A stretch of 43,607 bases of DNA, from positions 1 through 43,607 of the IMG/VR virus record IMGVR_UViG_3300025000_000189, one strand, 5' to 3'. The translations under genes were made by a program, and so were the position numbers. This DNA comes from a virus. The notes under the pieces were generated by a model. The model searched no databases and had not been told where the DNA came from. It was given only the letters and a program-made list of their open reading frames with translations. Shown here piece after piece: positions 36,346-43,607 of this stretch. Each line of letters opens with the position of its first letter. Position 1 is the first letter of the stretch.

Positions 36346-39300
36346 ATACTTTAGCAGGTGTGAACTATACTGATGTATACGAGGAAGAACGTGCGGCTAT
36401 TCATGCTAAAGAGAACGATCCTCATGCTTTCCTCAATCGGCTCAGGGCGGAAATAGCCGAACCGCAAGCTACTGAAAATCAACTACCGGGTAGTCAAAAT
36501 GGCGGCAATCTTCCGTGGGATAAACCTATATCTGTTGTTAAGAACTCGGATGGCACAACTTCTACTGTGCGGACCACATCCGTAAATATTGATAACAAAG
36601 AAGTATTGATACCTACTGTAAGCCCTGATGGGCGGGTAATGTCAGACGCGGAAGCTGTGAAGAGTTTTCAAACTACCGGACGGAATTTCGGGTCTTACGA
36701 TACAGTAGAAGAGGCTAATACGGCTGCTGAGAAACTTCACGAAATGCAAAGTCAGTTTGTACCTGTAGCTGACCAGCCGAGCGATGAATACGTTGCGGAA
36801 GAAAAGAAAAAGTCTCTCAGCGTAATTAACACGCTCACTTGGGCTACTTCTCCGCTTATGGCGCTTGGTGATTTCGCAACCGCGCCAATGGGTGATCAGA
36901 ACTACCCCGGAACAGGATTCACCGATGATACTATTCACGCTTTTAAAGTAGGCGGCAAAGCTTTCCTTGATCGTCTGCTGCCTAAGTACGGAGAAGAGAT
37001 TACCAATCACGGTGAAGCTGTAGTCGAAAAGCACTTGCCGGAAGCTCCTGGCTGGCTAAAACCAGTTTTGGCTACTGGCGTTGAGCTGGTTGCCGATCCT
37101 ACTGTCAGTCTCGGCCTTGGAGCTGCGAAGATTTTTCAAGAGGGTATGCGAGTCAAGAAGCTTCAGGCTCTTGGCGAAGAACCTCTTACCAATAAGGGTA
37201 TATGGGAAGAAGGTATTGGAAAACTTCTCGGACTCGATGGCGCTATCAAAGATGATGAACTTACTCGCGTAGGTCAGCTTGCTGCAAAAGCAGATCGTGG
37301 TGATAGGGAAGCTTTCGGAGAACTTCAAAACGTAATGCAGGATCAGCGTATTGTTGATCTTACCAAAGCTGCGGATTTCAAAGCTGCTACCAATGTAATT
37401 GACGATTATAAAAGATCATTCGGGGATAAAGATGCCCCTATGCTCGTTTTCGATAAAGCTGAAAAACTCGGTAAGGAGCACAAAGATGCGCTCAAAGCTG
37501 GTTTAGAATCTGGCAGAGTACCCGACTTTGCAGGTAATATCAACCTTGCAAAGCTCAATACTCCTGAAGATGTTGATATCTTGCTCAATGAGATTCATAC
37601 TCGCTTCAAGCCGGTCTTTGATGCTGCTGTCGGTCCTGCGCATACGGACGCTAAAGTACAGAAAGGCGTTGGTATGCAAACGCTTGAGGACTTGCTTGGT
37701 CGGAAGCCGCAGTACTTTGATGACTCTCAAGCCCTGGCGTTGCGGCAAGCTTTAGTAATGTCCGGAAATACTTTTCGTAAGATGGCTATTACAGCAAAGC
37801 AGACTGGCAGTGAACTCGACAAACTTGCTGCGAATAAAGCTTTCTTTGTCAACCTGCTCATCCAACAAAAGGCTACAGGCGTAGCTTCTGAAGCTGGACG
37901 TTTGCTCAGGTCATTTCAGATCGACGCTGGTAATAACTGGCAGATGGCTCGTCAAGTTAAAGCGCTTATCGAGGACAAGACAGGGCTTGATAGTCATGCT
38001 CTAAGAGTATTAAACGAGTTGGCTATTGACGATTCTATGGACAGTAGGCAGCTTCAGCGATTCCTCGACAAATCCACAAGAACTTTAGGACAGAAAGCTT
38101 TTGACAAGACGGCCAAAGGCTACGATGTTTTTTACGAGGCGTTCGTTAACGCAGTTCTTTCTGGCCCGCTCACTCACGCTGTTAACATAACATCGAATAC
38201 TGCAATGCTTGCTCTCCGACCAAGTGAGAAGTATCTCGAATCGTTGTCGGCTGCTTCCCGCTTAGATATCTCGCAAGCTGGCAGGTCTCTTAAAGAGGCC
38301 AATGCTATGATAGCTGGACTCGTTGGCGGTGTCAATGATGCTTTCAGAATTGCTACAGGTAGAGCTACTAAGTCTCAGGTTAATTACCCTGAAGAACTTA
38401 TGCAGATTCACGAACTGGCAAGACAGCGGGTTAAGCCTCAAATAACTTCCGAGAATTTGGGTATGCAGGGCCGGATAGGGGCGCTTGTTGATTTCCTCGG
38501 TAATATGATCAGAATGCCCGGCGAAGCTTTGATGAAGGAGGACAAAGCATTTAAGCTGATAAACTATCGTATGTCGATAAATCAGGAAGCTGCAAAAAGA
38601 GCAGCTTTCATCGGCAACAGTTCCGCAGATTCGATGGCTATTTACCGGATGTTCAGGAACAATCCTGACGAGTTTATGAAAGAACGCGCAATAGACTTGT
38701 CAAGTGTATACACGTTTACAAATCGGCTGGAAGGTAAACTTGGGGATTGGGAAAAAGCTTTGCGTACTCCTGGCGTGAATCTTATTATTCCGTTTTTCCG
38801 TACTCCGATGAACATAACCAAATTCGGAGCAAGGCATTCGATTGTCGGTAACGCTTTTAAGGATGTTGCTACAGGTGATATACTGCGAAAAACTCCGAAA
38901 GGGGATTTGGCAAGGGCTAAATTTGCTGTAGGCACTATGCTTCCTATGTCCCTTGTCGCTATGCTTGATGATAGGATTACAGGAGGCGGGGATATGAAAA
39001 CGGAGAAAGGGCGATTCAAAGCAGAATTTGATGCACCGCCGTATTCCGTTCGTATAGGGGAAAAGTGGGTTTCATACGAACGCATAGAACCCATAAGAAC
39101 CATTCTCGGCGTAGTAACGAACTACAGAGACGCTTGGCTTGCTGCGGAAGACATCGACGACAAGGAAGAAATTTGGGCTGTAACTGTAGCGCCATTCATA
39201 GAGGCCATTGGAGACAATGCCTTCTTTGAAGTATTCGGAAATCTCCATTGGATTCTCGACGGTGTAAGAAATGATGACTACACAGGGGTAGTTGAAAGAT

Positions 39301-39914
39301 TGGAGAAGATAGGCTCTGCCGTAGCTGTCCCGAATATCATTTCGCAAAGTAATCAAATGGCCTTTGATGACAAGTTCAGAATGTCTGAAGGTATTCTTGA
39401 AGACATTAAAAAGCGGACTTGGGGAATTTCTAAAGAGCTTCCGATCCGACCTAACGCCTTTGGCGAACCACAATACGTTCCTAGAGGAATTGCACTGGCT
39501 GAAGTAAATCCGTTCTTGACAAGAGACGTGAAACATGATATAGTAGCTAATGAGATGGTAAGATTGAACGTCGATATTCCTAAACTACCAAAGGACTTTT
39601 CTATTAACGGTATAAAGATCGCGCTCAGTACACAGCAACGGTCAGACTACGGGGTGTTGGTCGGGAAAGGTATTGAGGGAGAAGAAGGACTCCCGCCGAT
39701 GCGCGATCTTCTGAAACAGATTATGGCCTCTGAACAATTTAAGAAGAAGCCTGATTTCCTGAAGAAGGACATAATCGAATTTCAGTATCAGAACAGAAGA
39801 GAAAATGTAAAGCGTTACATGGTTCAGTCCGGTAAGTATCCTGAACTTACGCAGCAGTACGAAGACGTAAAACTGGCGCAAGAAGAATCCGCAAGACAAG
39901 GAGCAGCGCAATGA
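36342..39914 (+). CDS. Large internal virion protein, gp16-like candidate
   Basis: A 1190-residue protein in the position of T7 gp16, the largest internal virion protein. I see no lytic transglycosylase signature. Near residues 60-130 it carries a domain common in phages (SVVKNSDGTTSTVRT, KEVLIPTVSPDGRVMSD, then AAEKLHEMQ). The rest is mainly helical, with a hydrophobic patch at FVNAVLSGPLTHAVNITSNT and a membrane-like LIIPFFRTPMNIT. It is likely ejected to complete the channel across the inner membrane. Two in-frame dyads (copies 28, 29) occur. Confidence 0.75.
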   Translation: MNTLAGVNYTDVYEEERAAIHAKENDPHAFLNRLRAEIAEPQATENQLPGSQNGGNLPWDKPISVVKNSDGTTSTVRTTSVNIDNKEVLIPTVSPDGRVMSDAEAVKSFQTTGRNFGSYDTVEEANTAAEKLHEMQSQFVPVADQPSDEYVAEEKKKSLSVINTLTWATSPLMALGDFATAPMGDQNYPGTGFTDDTIHAFKVGGKAFLDRLLPKYGEEITNHGEAVVEKHLPEAPGWLKPVLATGVELVADPTVSLGLGAAKIFQEGMRVKKLQALGEEPLTNKGIWEEGIGKLLGLDGAIKDDELTRVGQLAAKADRGDREAFGELQNVMQDQRIVDLTKAADFKAATNVIDDYKRSFGDKDAPMLVFDKAEKLGKEHKDALKAGLESGRVPDFAGNINLAKLNTPEDVDILLNEIHTRFKPVFDAAVGPAHTDAKVQKGVGMQTLEDLLGRKPQYFDDSQALALRQALVMSGNTFRKMAITAKQTGSELDKLAANKAFFVNLLIQQKATGVASEAGRLLRSFQIDAGNNWQMARQVKALIEDKTGLDSHALRVLNELAIDDSMDSRQLQRFLDKSTRTLGQKAFDKTAKGYDVFYEAFVNAVLSGPLTHAVNITSNTAMLALRPSEKYLESLSAASRLDISQAGRSLKEANAMIAGLVGGVNDAFRIATGRATKSQVNYPEELMQIHELARQRVKPQITSENLGMQGRIGALVDFLGNMIRMPGEALMKEDKAFKLINYRMSINQEAAKRAAFIGNSSADSMAIYRMFRNNPDEFMKERAIDLSSVYTFTNRLEGKLGDWEKALRTPGVNLIIPFFRTPMNITKFGARHSIVGNAFKDVATGDILRKTPKGDLARAKFAVGTMLPMSLVAMLDDRITGGGDMKTEKGRFKAEFDAPPYSVRIGEKWVSYERIEPIRTILGVVTNYRDAWLAAEDIDDKEEIWAVTVAPFIEAIGDNAFFEVFGNLHWILDGVRNDDYTGVVERLEKIGSAVAVPNIISQSNQMAFDDKFRMSEGILEDIKKRTWGISKELPIRPNAFGEPQYVPRGIALAEVNPFLTRDVKHDIVANEMVRLNVDIPKLPKDFSINGIKIALSTQQRSDYGVLVGKGIEGEEGLPPMRDLLKQIMASEQFKKKPDFLKKDIIEFQYQNRRENVKRYMVQSGKYPELTQQYEDVKLAQEESARQGAAQ
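36481..36495 (+). repeat. ACTAC/GTAGT dyad, copy 28 (inside gp16-like gene)
   Basis: AACTAC-CGG-GTAGTC, read in frame as QLPGSQ, in the linker directly before the domain that starts near SVVKNSDG. Confidence 0.83.
39276..39293 (+). repeat. ACTAC/GTAGT dyad, copy 29 (inside gp16-like gene)
   Basis: GACTAC-ACAGGG-GTAGTT, the longest spacer (6), read in frame as DYTGVVE. Confidence 0.78.
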
Positions 39915-41443
39915 CCGTTTCTAATACTTCGCCGATAGCAAGACTGAGCTACTCTGGACCAGGACGATATGACTTCGATTTCTTGGTGTACGATGTTGAA
40001 CATGTTGTTGTGCAGCATATTTCAACTACCGGGGTAGTCACTCCTTTGGAGCGGTTAACGGACTATAACGTTACTTTGAATGTACTTCCTGATCCTGGCG
40101 GTTATGTAGATATGATAAACCCGACAGCTTCTGGCGGTATTGTAGAGATTCGTCGGGCTGTGCCCCTGTCCCAAGAAACTCAATGGGACGCGGAAGGCGG
40201 GTTGGATCTTGAAAAACTTGAGCAAGCGCAAGATACCAGCATCATGATCATACAGCAGATTGATGCTGTTGTTAAAGAGGGTGTAGCAGCGTCTAACTGG
40301 CGGGGCGATTGGGTCGCTAACGGAACGTTATATAGCGTTAAAGATGTAATAAAAAATACCAGCGATGGCAACTGGTACTATTGCATCATACAGCATAACT
40401 CTGCGGCTCTTTTTTCCACAGATCTTGCAGCAAGTAGATGGACAATTGCTGTAGACACAACAGGGTGGACTGCAATAAGAGACGATGCTGAAGCTGCTCA
40501 AGCTGCTGCTGAAGCTGCGCAAGCTGCTGCGGAGTTGGCGCAGGAAGCTGCTGAGTTAGCGGAGGCAAACGCTGAAACTGCTGAAACGAACGCGGAGGCT
40601 GCGCGAGCTGCTGCTGAGTTGGCTATCTCGAATAGTAAAGAGGTAGAAAGCCCTGATGGTAGTTTATCGGTTAACTATACGGCTACGAAGGTCCAATTAG
40701 CTGTAAACAAAGATTTCTCTACGCATGTATTCAACGAGATTATCGGCGGCGATGGTACACTTTCTGGTAACACAGTTACTTACAATCCTTGCAAGTGCTG
40801 GAACCATGCGCGGACTGTCTTCATGGATAAAGAAGACGCTGGATCTTACGTCATTCCTTCAGATGCGAACGCGAAGAAGTTTATCTTTCTCGTTCAATTA
40901 TCTGCTGATAGTAGTTTTGCGTATCGCGGTTATGATAACATGACGGACGTAACCGCCGATTTAGAGATTGCTGCTGGAATGTATCGTTGGGTAGACTGGC
41001 GCAGGAACAATTCTTCTGGTGTCGCTATAGCCTCGTATTTGAAAAACGGTATACTTTACAATCTTAAAGCGTCTGAGTCGGCTGTTAATTCCCCTACGGC
41101 TGTTCCCGCAAACTGCAATACCGCCGTAGATCTATCTTCTTTCCTACCTATGAAAGCTGCTAACGACGTATCTTTAGTAGAAGGTACTTATATGGGCGCG
41201 TCAGGGGCTACCGACCCACAGATATTAGCAGTAGGCGTGGACGGTACGAACGCCTTGCACATGCTGTATTCTATGACTACCTCTAACGGGGATACAGACA
41301 TATATTCTTGGGGTAATGGTGGATCTTCACCAATGCTGCCATTGACAAATAAGAACATATACTGGGGGCGCGGAAGCGCAGGAGCGGCAGGTACTCACAA
41401 GCTACTTTTGTACGCGATAAAACTGAGAAGGGATGCAGAATAA
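39911..41443 (+). CDS. Tail fibre protein with T7-type N-terminus
   Basis: A 510-residue fibre. The N-terminal 130 residues match the T7 gp17 attachment domain (YDFDFLVYDVEHVVV, then RLTDYNVTLN, and QWDAEGGLDLEKLEQAQD). A carbohydrate-module-like segment follows (NWRGDWVANGTLYSVKDVIK, GNWYYC), then an Ala/Glu coiled coil (about 195-240), and a C-terminal receptor-side domain. It should anchor to the nozzle and bind the host. Dyad copy 30 sits in frame in a loop of the attachment domain (STTGVV), where relatives have a short, variable turn. Confidence 0.88.
   Translation: MTVSNTSPIARLSYSGPGRYDFDFLVYDVEHVVVQHISTTGVVTPLERLTDYNVTLNVLPDPGGYVDMINPTASGGIVEIRRAVPLSQETQWDAEGGLDLEKLEQAQDTSIMIIQQIDAVVKEGVAASNWRGDWVANGTLYSVKDVIKNTSDGNWYYCIIQHNSAALFSTDLAASRWTIAVDTTGWTAIRDDAEAAQAAAEAAQAAAELAQEAAELAEANAETAETNAEAARAAAELAISNSKEVESPDGSLSVNYTATKVQLAVNKDFSTHVFNEIIGGDGTLSGNTVTYNPCKCWNHARTVFMDKEDAGSYVIPSDANAKKFIFLVQLSADSSFAYRGYDNMTDVTADLEIAAGMYRWVDWRRNNSSGVAIASYLKNGILYNLKASESAVNSPTAVPANCNTAVDLSSFLPMKAANDVSLVEGTYMGASGATDPQILAVGVDGTNALHMLYSMTTSNGDTDIYSWGNGGSSPMLPLTNKNIYWGRGSAGAAGTHKLLLYAIKLRRDAE
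40024..40039 (+). repeat. ACTAC/GTAGT dyad, copy 30 (inside tail fibre gene)
   Basis: AACTAC-CGGG-GTAGTC, read in frame as STTGVVT in a loop of the T7-type attachment domain. Confidence 0.83.
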
Positions 41444-41444
41444 G

Positions 41445-41858
41445 ATGAAAGCTATCTTTGACCAACCGCAAATAAACGGCAATATCTGTAAGCGGATAAA
41501 TAGTGGCGATCCGGTAGATGGGGAGTACGCTCTCGCCATCTCGCTGCATGATCTCACAGCAAAAGACGTAGGTATATTGGCGGAAGCTTACGCAGACGTT
41601 AACGGGCATTTTGTGGCGCGTTCGGCAGAAGACGTTCAAGCGGTTATCGACGCCAAAGTTTCTAGCGTTTTGGCAGGGCTTACGAGAGCTGAAGATATAC
41701 AGAAAGCACAGGACGCTGGCGAACTGAAACAGTATACGGTAGAGCAAGCGCAGCAGTGGATTACCGGAAAGATAAATGGAGCGTCTACCGTGGCAGGTGT
41801 GAAGCAAGCGGTTCTTGAGGTACTATTAAGAATGGTCCCTTATATACTCCCAAAATAA
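41445..41858 (+). CDS. Unknown protein after tail fibre, chaperone or fibre partner candidate
   Basis: I choose ATG 41445 (137 residues), just past the fibre stop, over ATG 41433, which overlaps it. The protein has a beta-like start (KAIFDQPQINGNICKRINSG), then helical segments (VIDAKVSSVLAGLTRAEDIQ, EQAQQWITGK) and a hydrophobic end. It is not recognised as a known fibre chaperone, but position directly after the fibre gene makes an assembly helper or fibre partner likely. Confidence 0.6.
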   Translation: MKAIFDQPQINGNICKRINSGDPVDGEYALAISLHDLTAKDVGILAEAYADVNGHFVARSAEDVQAVIDAKVSSVLAGLTRAEDIQKAQDAGELKQYTVEQAQQWITGKINGASTVAGVKQAVLEVLLRMVPYILPK

Positions 41859-41861
41859 AAC

Positions 41862-41876
41862 GACTACCGTGTAGTC
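41862..41876 (+). repeat. ACTAC/GTAGT dyad, copy 31
   Basis: GACTAC-CGT-GTAGTC, fully symmetric, followed by AAAAAGGAG, the ribosome site of the next gene. Confidence 0.87.
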
Positions 41877-41892
41877 AAAAAGGAGACTAAGA

Positions 41893-42240
41893 ATGAAAGA
41901 AACACTAACGCGAGAGTCGGCTGCTTTCTCGGTATTCACCTGTCCGGTTTCTACTGACATAAAGATCAAAGGAGATTTCGTTGGCCTCATCTGGCTTGAA
42001 TCTCAGATAGCCAGCGAAGACTCAACAAACGATCCTTGGGACAGAGTGCCTAATACTATGGTTGATAACAAGTCTCAGTTTGCCTTGGATATTAACGACA
42101 GTACGATGAAATATCGTTTCAATTCCCGGTTGCAATCCGGCGAAGCTATTGTCTATGCCAGTGGCGTAACCTCAGAAGACGCAGCGCTGCTCGGCGGTGT
42201 TGCTACTACGTTTGCTGGCGATACGGACGTTAGTCTGTAA
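41893..42240 (+). CDS. Unknown late protein, 115 residues
   Basis: A beta-rich 115-residue protein with no signal or membrane segment (ESAAFSVFTCPVSTDIKIKG, then DLDSTMKY-like text and GEAIVYASGVTSEDAALLGG). AAAGGAG precedes the ATG and dyad copy 31 heads the leader. It lies among tail and fibre genes; a virion or fibre-associated role is inferred only from place. Confidence 0.6.
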   Translation: MKETLTRESAAFSVFTCPVSTDIKIKGDFVGLIWLESQIASEDSTNDPWDRVPNTMVDNKSQFALDINDSTMKYRFNSRLQSGEAIVYASGVTSEDAALLGGVATTFAGDTDVSL

Positions 42241-42275
42241 GAATCTAACAAACAAATTAAAAGGAGAAAATTGTA

Positions 42276-43265
42276 ATGAAAAGATTTCTGTTAATCACTC
42301 TCGCTGTTCTTTTCTGTTTTTCAACTCAGGTATACGCAGCGGTTGAGCTGGACGCTGACGCCAACGGCTTGGTTGACGTGAGCAAAGGTGGCCTCAATGC
42401 TTTGCCAACTGCTGACACTCAGCTTCTCCAAGCTACAGGAGTAGGTACGTTCGGATGGGCCGCAGTCATCGACGATACCAAAGGCAACGGTCATACCGAG
42501 TATTTGTGGAGCGCTGACAAAGTATTCGATCAAGTTGCGCTCAAGGTCAATCTTACCGCTCTGGACGACTCCAAGGGCAACGGGGATACTACTTATTTTT
42601 GGAGCGCGGATAAAGCATTTGATCAGCTTGCCCTGAAGGTAAACTTGACAGCGCTTGATGACACCAAAGGTAACGGCGATACAGCTTATTTCTATAGCGC
42701 GGATAAGGTATTCGACCTGTTAGCTCTCAAGCAAGACCTCGATACCGATCTTACTACTTGGGCTGGGGTAACGCCTTCAGCTAACGGTCAATCGCTTGTT
42801 TCTGCTGCTGACTATGCTGCGATGAAAGCTCTGCTTGATCTTGAAGCAGGAACCGATTTCAACGCCTATGACGCGGATCTGGCGGATCTTGCGGACGGCG
42901 TTTTGGCAGCCACCAAAGTAGGTGGGGCAAAAGTAACAACTGCCAGCAAAGCTGCAAACTATACCATCGGAGCGGATTCGGCTGATGAGGCTTACGGGGG
43001 AACGGTATACGTAACGAGCGCGGCTACAATAACAGCTCCAGCGGTTGCGGCAGGTATGAGTTTCAGAGTTGTCACTATTGGCGCTATCGCTGTAAGCCTT
43101 GACGTTAACTCTGCTGACAGGATGTATCTGAACGGCACCGCGCTGGCAGACGGCGATAAAGCGACGAACAATTCCACTACAGGTGATTCTCTTATGTGTC
43201 AGTATGAGAGTGCTGCTGGTTGGTATTGCTGGGCGGTTGCTGGAACTTGGACAGACGGCAATTAG
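42276..43265 (+). CDS. Tail-fibre-like repeat protein with a Sec signal peptide
   Basis: A 329-residue protein. The first 21 residues (MKRFLLITLAVLFCFSTQVY, then AAVE) form a classical signal peptide with an AYA-A-like cut site. Three repeats of 31 residues follow (starting at about 66, 97 and 128), built around DDTKGNG, WSADK and LALKVNLTALD, a repeat seen in phage tail fibres. A C-terminal beta-rich domain ends with two cysteines. A signal peptide is unusual on a virion protein; export for cell-surface display or host-envelope change is an alternative. AAAAGGAG precedes the ATG. Confidence 0.75.
   Translation: MKRFLLITLAVLFCFSTQVYAAVELDADANGLVDVSKGGLNALPTADTQLLQATGVGTFGWAAVIDDTKGNGHTEYLWSADKVFDQVALKVNLTALDDSKGNGDTTYFWSADKAFDQLALKVNLTALDDTKGNGDTAYFYSADKVFDLLALKQDLDTDLTTWAGVTPSANGQSLVSAADYAAMKALLDLEAGTDFNAYDADLADLADGVLAATKVGGAKVTTASKAANYTIGADSADEAYGGTVYVTSAATITAPAVAAGMSFRVVTIGAIAVSLDVNSADRMYLNGTALADGDKATNNSTTGDSLMCQYESAAGWYCWAVAGTWTDGN
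42471..42731 (+). repeat. 93-base tandem repeat within the signal-peptide gene
   Basis: Three diverged units with period of 93 bases encode the 31-residue repeats (DDTKGNG to LTAL), the last one shorter. Confidence 0.75.
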
Positions 43266-43283
43266 TCCAGGAAAGTTGTTGTC

Positions 43284-43312
43284 AAGTAGCAGCTTACTTA
43301 GCTGCTACTTTT
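43284..43312 (+). terminator. Intrinsic terminator after the signal-peptide gene
   Basis: AAGTAGCAGC (43284-43293) pairs with GCTGCTACTT (43301-43310) over a 7-base loop, followed by TT. Dyad copy 32 comes directly after. Confidence 0.82.
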
Positions 43313-43327
43313 GACTACACGGTAGTT
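43313..43327 (+). repeat. ACTAC/GTAGT dyad, copy 32
   Basis: GACTAC-ACG-GTAGTT, placed between the terminator and the last gene start. Confidence 0.86.
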
Positions 43328-43350
43328 GAACTTTTTATTTGGTGCAATTC

Positions 43351-43607
43351 ATGAGCAGAGTGTCATCTACTGTAAAAAGCACAAAACGATATAGCGTTAG
43401 AAAGCCGTTAGACAGGTCCACTGTTGACGGCTTGCCATCGCGTGATAAGCTGGTTCTTTTCTGGAATGGAGTGACTGATACTATCGGCGAATCAAGCATC
43501 CTTTACCAGTCCGGTGATGCCTCAACCTGGCAGACTACGGCAGTCTGGGGATTCGAGCGCACCGCTGCAACCATCGCCATTGATACCGCTCTTGGCGGTG
43601 GTATCCT
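43351..43607 (+). CDS. N-terminal part of a gene cut by the window end
   Basis: ATG 43351 opens a frame that runs to the end of the window (85 codons plus two bases): SRVSSTVKSTKRYSVRKPL, then KLVLFWNGVTDTIGESSI and DASTWQTTAVWGFER. It lacks a strong ribosome site. Joined to base 1 it continues exactly in the frame at 2-91, giving a protein of 115 residues. Beta-rich composition and position after fibre-like genes suggest a late virion or fibre-associated protein; no family is recognised. Confidence 0.6.
   Translation, partial: MSRVSSTVKSTKRYSVRKPLDRSTVDGLPSRDKLVLFWNGVTDTIGESSILYQSGDASTWQTTAVWGFERTAATIAIDTALGGGI

Noticed and set aside
1-43607. Reverse transcriptase/diversity-generating element, expected from the BPP-1-like head genes
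   Set aside because: No reverse transcriptase motif or template/variable repeat pair was seen near the fibre genes.
1-43607. CRISPR array, tRNA, integrase, single-subunit RNA polymerase
   Set aside because: I looked for regular spaced repeats, tRNA-like cloverleafs and the family motifs and found none; a tRNA scan would settle the tRNA point.

Overview
This 43,607-base window reads as a complete, or nearly complete, tailed-phage genome of podovirus type. The virion genes follow the T7 order: portal, scaffold, capsid, tail tubes A and B, internal virion proteins, and a fibre with a T7-type N-terminus. The head genes look closest to the Bordetella phage BPP-1 set (Bbp19-like, major capsid, Bbp16-like cement). 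The last reading frame (from 43351) runs off the right end and continues in frame at base 2 to a stop at 91. The two window ends therefore probably join, and the molecule is circular or circularly permuted. I see no integrase, phage RNA polymerase, reverse transcriptase, tRNA or CRISPR array. A lipobox lipoprotein and a Sec-signal protein suggest a Gram-negative host. The one host hint is a degraded zinc-ribbon gene of a kind I associate with bacterial sensor and response-regulator proteins.

Layout. (1) 1-1426, plus strand: end of the wrap-around gene, a lipoprotein, two small membrane proteins (lysis candidates) and a small zinc-ribbon gene broken by an in-frame TGA. (2) 1427-20476, minus strand: SleB-type endolysin, then the replication block (zinc-finger and HTH proteins, SNF2 helicase, VRR-NUC nuclease, family A DNA polymerase, Nudix hydrolase, DUF2815 ssDNA-binding protein, DUF2800 nuclease, primase-helicase). 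A MoxR ATPase / VWA metallopeptidase pair, a pentapeptide-repeat protein and small membrane proteins follow. (3) 20477-22046: a 1.5 kb gene-free control region with a long inverted repeat, three families of short repeats, a GC-rich island and outward-facing promoters. (4) 22047-43607, plus strand: packaging, head, tail, internal virion and fibre genes.

Transcription appears to use host sigma70 RNA polymerase. Six promoters have a perfect TTGACA -35 and a good -10 at 16-18 bp spacing. Five face left and one, a perfect TTGACA-17-TATAAT, faces right into the terminase genes. Hairpin-plus-U-tract terminators close the DUF2815, 462-aa, capsid/cement and last signal-peptide transcription units.

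The most striking unexplained feature is a short dyad, RACTAC-(3 to 6 nt)-GTAGTY, present in about 32 near-perfect copies across the whole window; chance predicts far fewer than one. Many copies lie in leaders just upstream of ribosome-binding sites, with a consistent orientation and an A-rich flank. Some overlap stop codons, some carry the Shine-Dalgarno AGGAG in the spacer, and about a dozen sit in frame inside genes, often in linkers or loops. A second family (CATATATG boxes, 11 copies, all intergenic) and a third (CGGTGCCAGYACCG, 6 copies) cluster at promoters and in the central inverted repeat. Together they look like a phage-wide control or recombination system that I cannot match to a named one.
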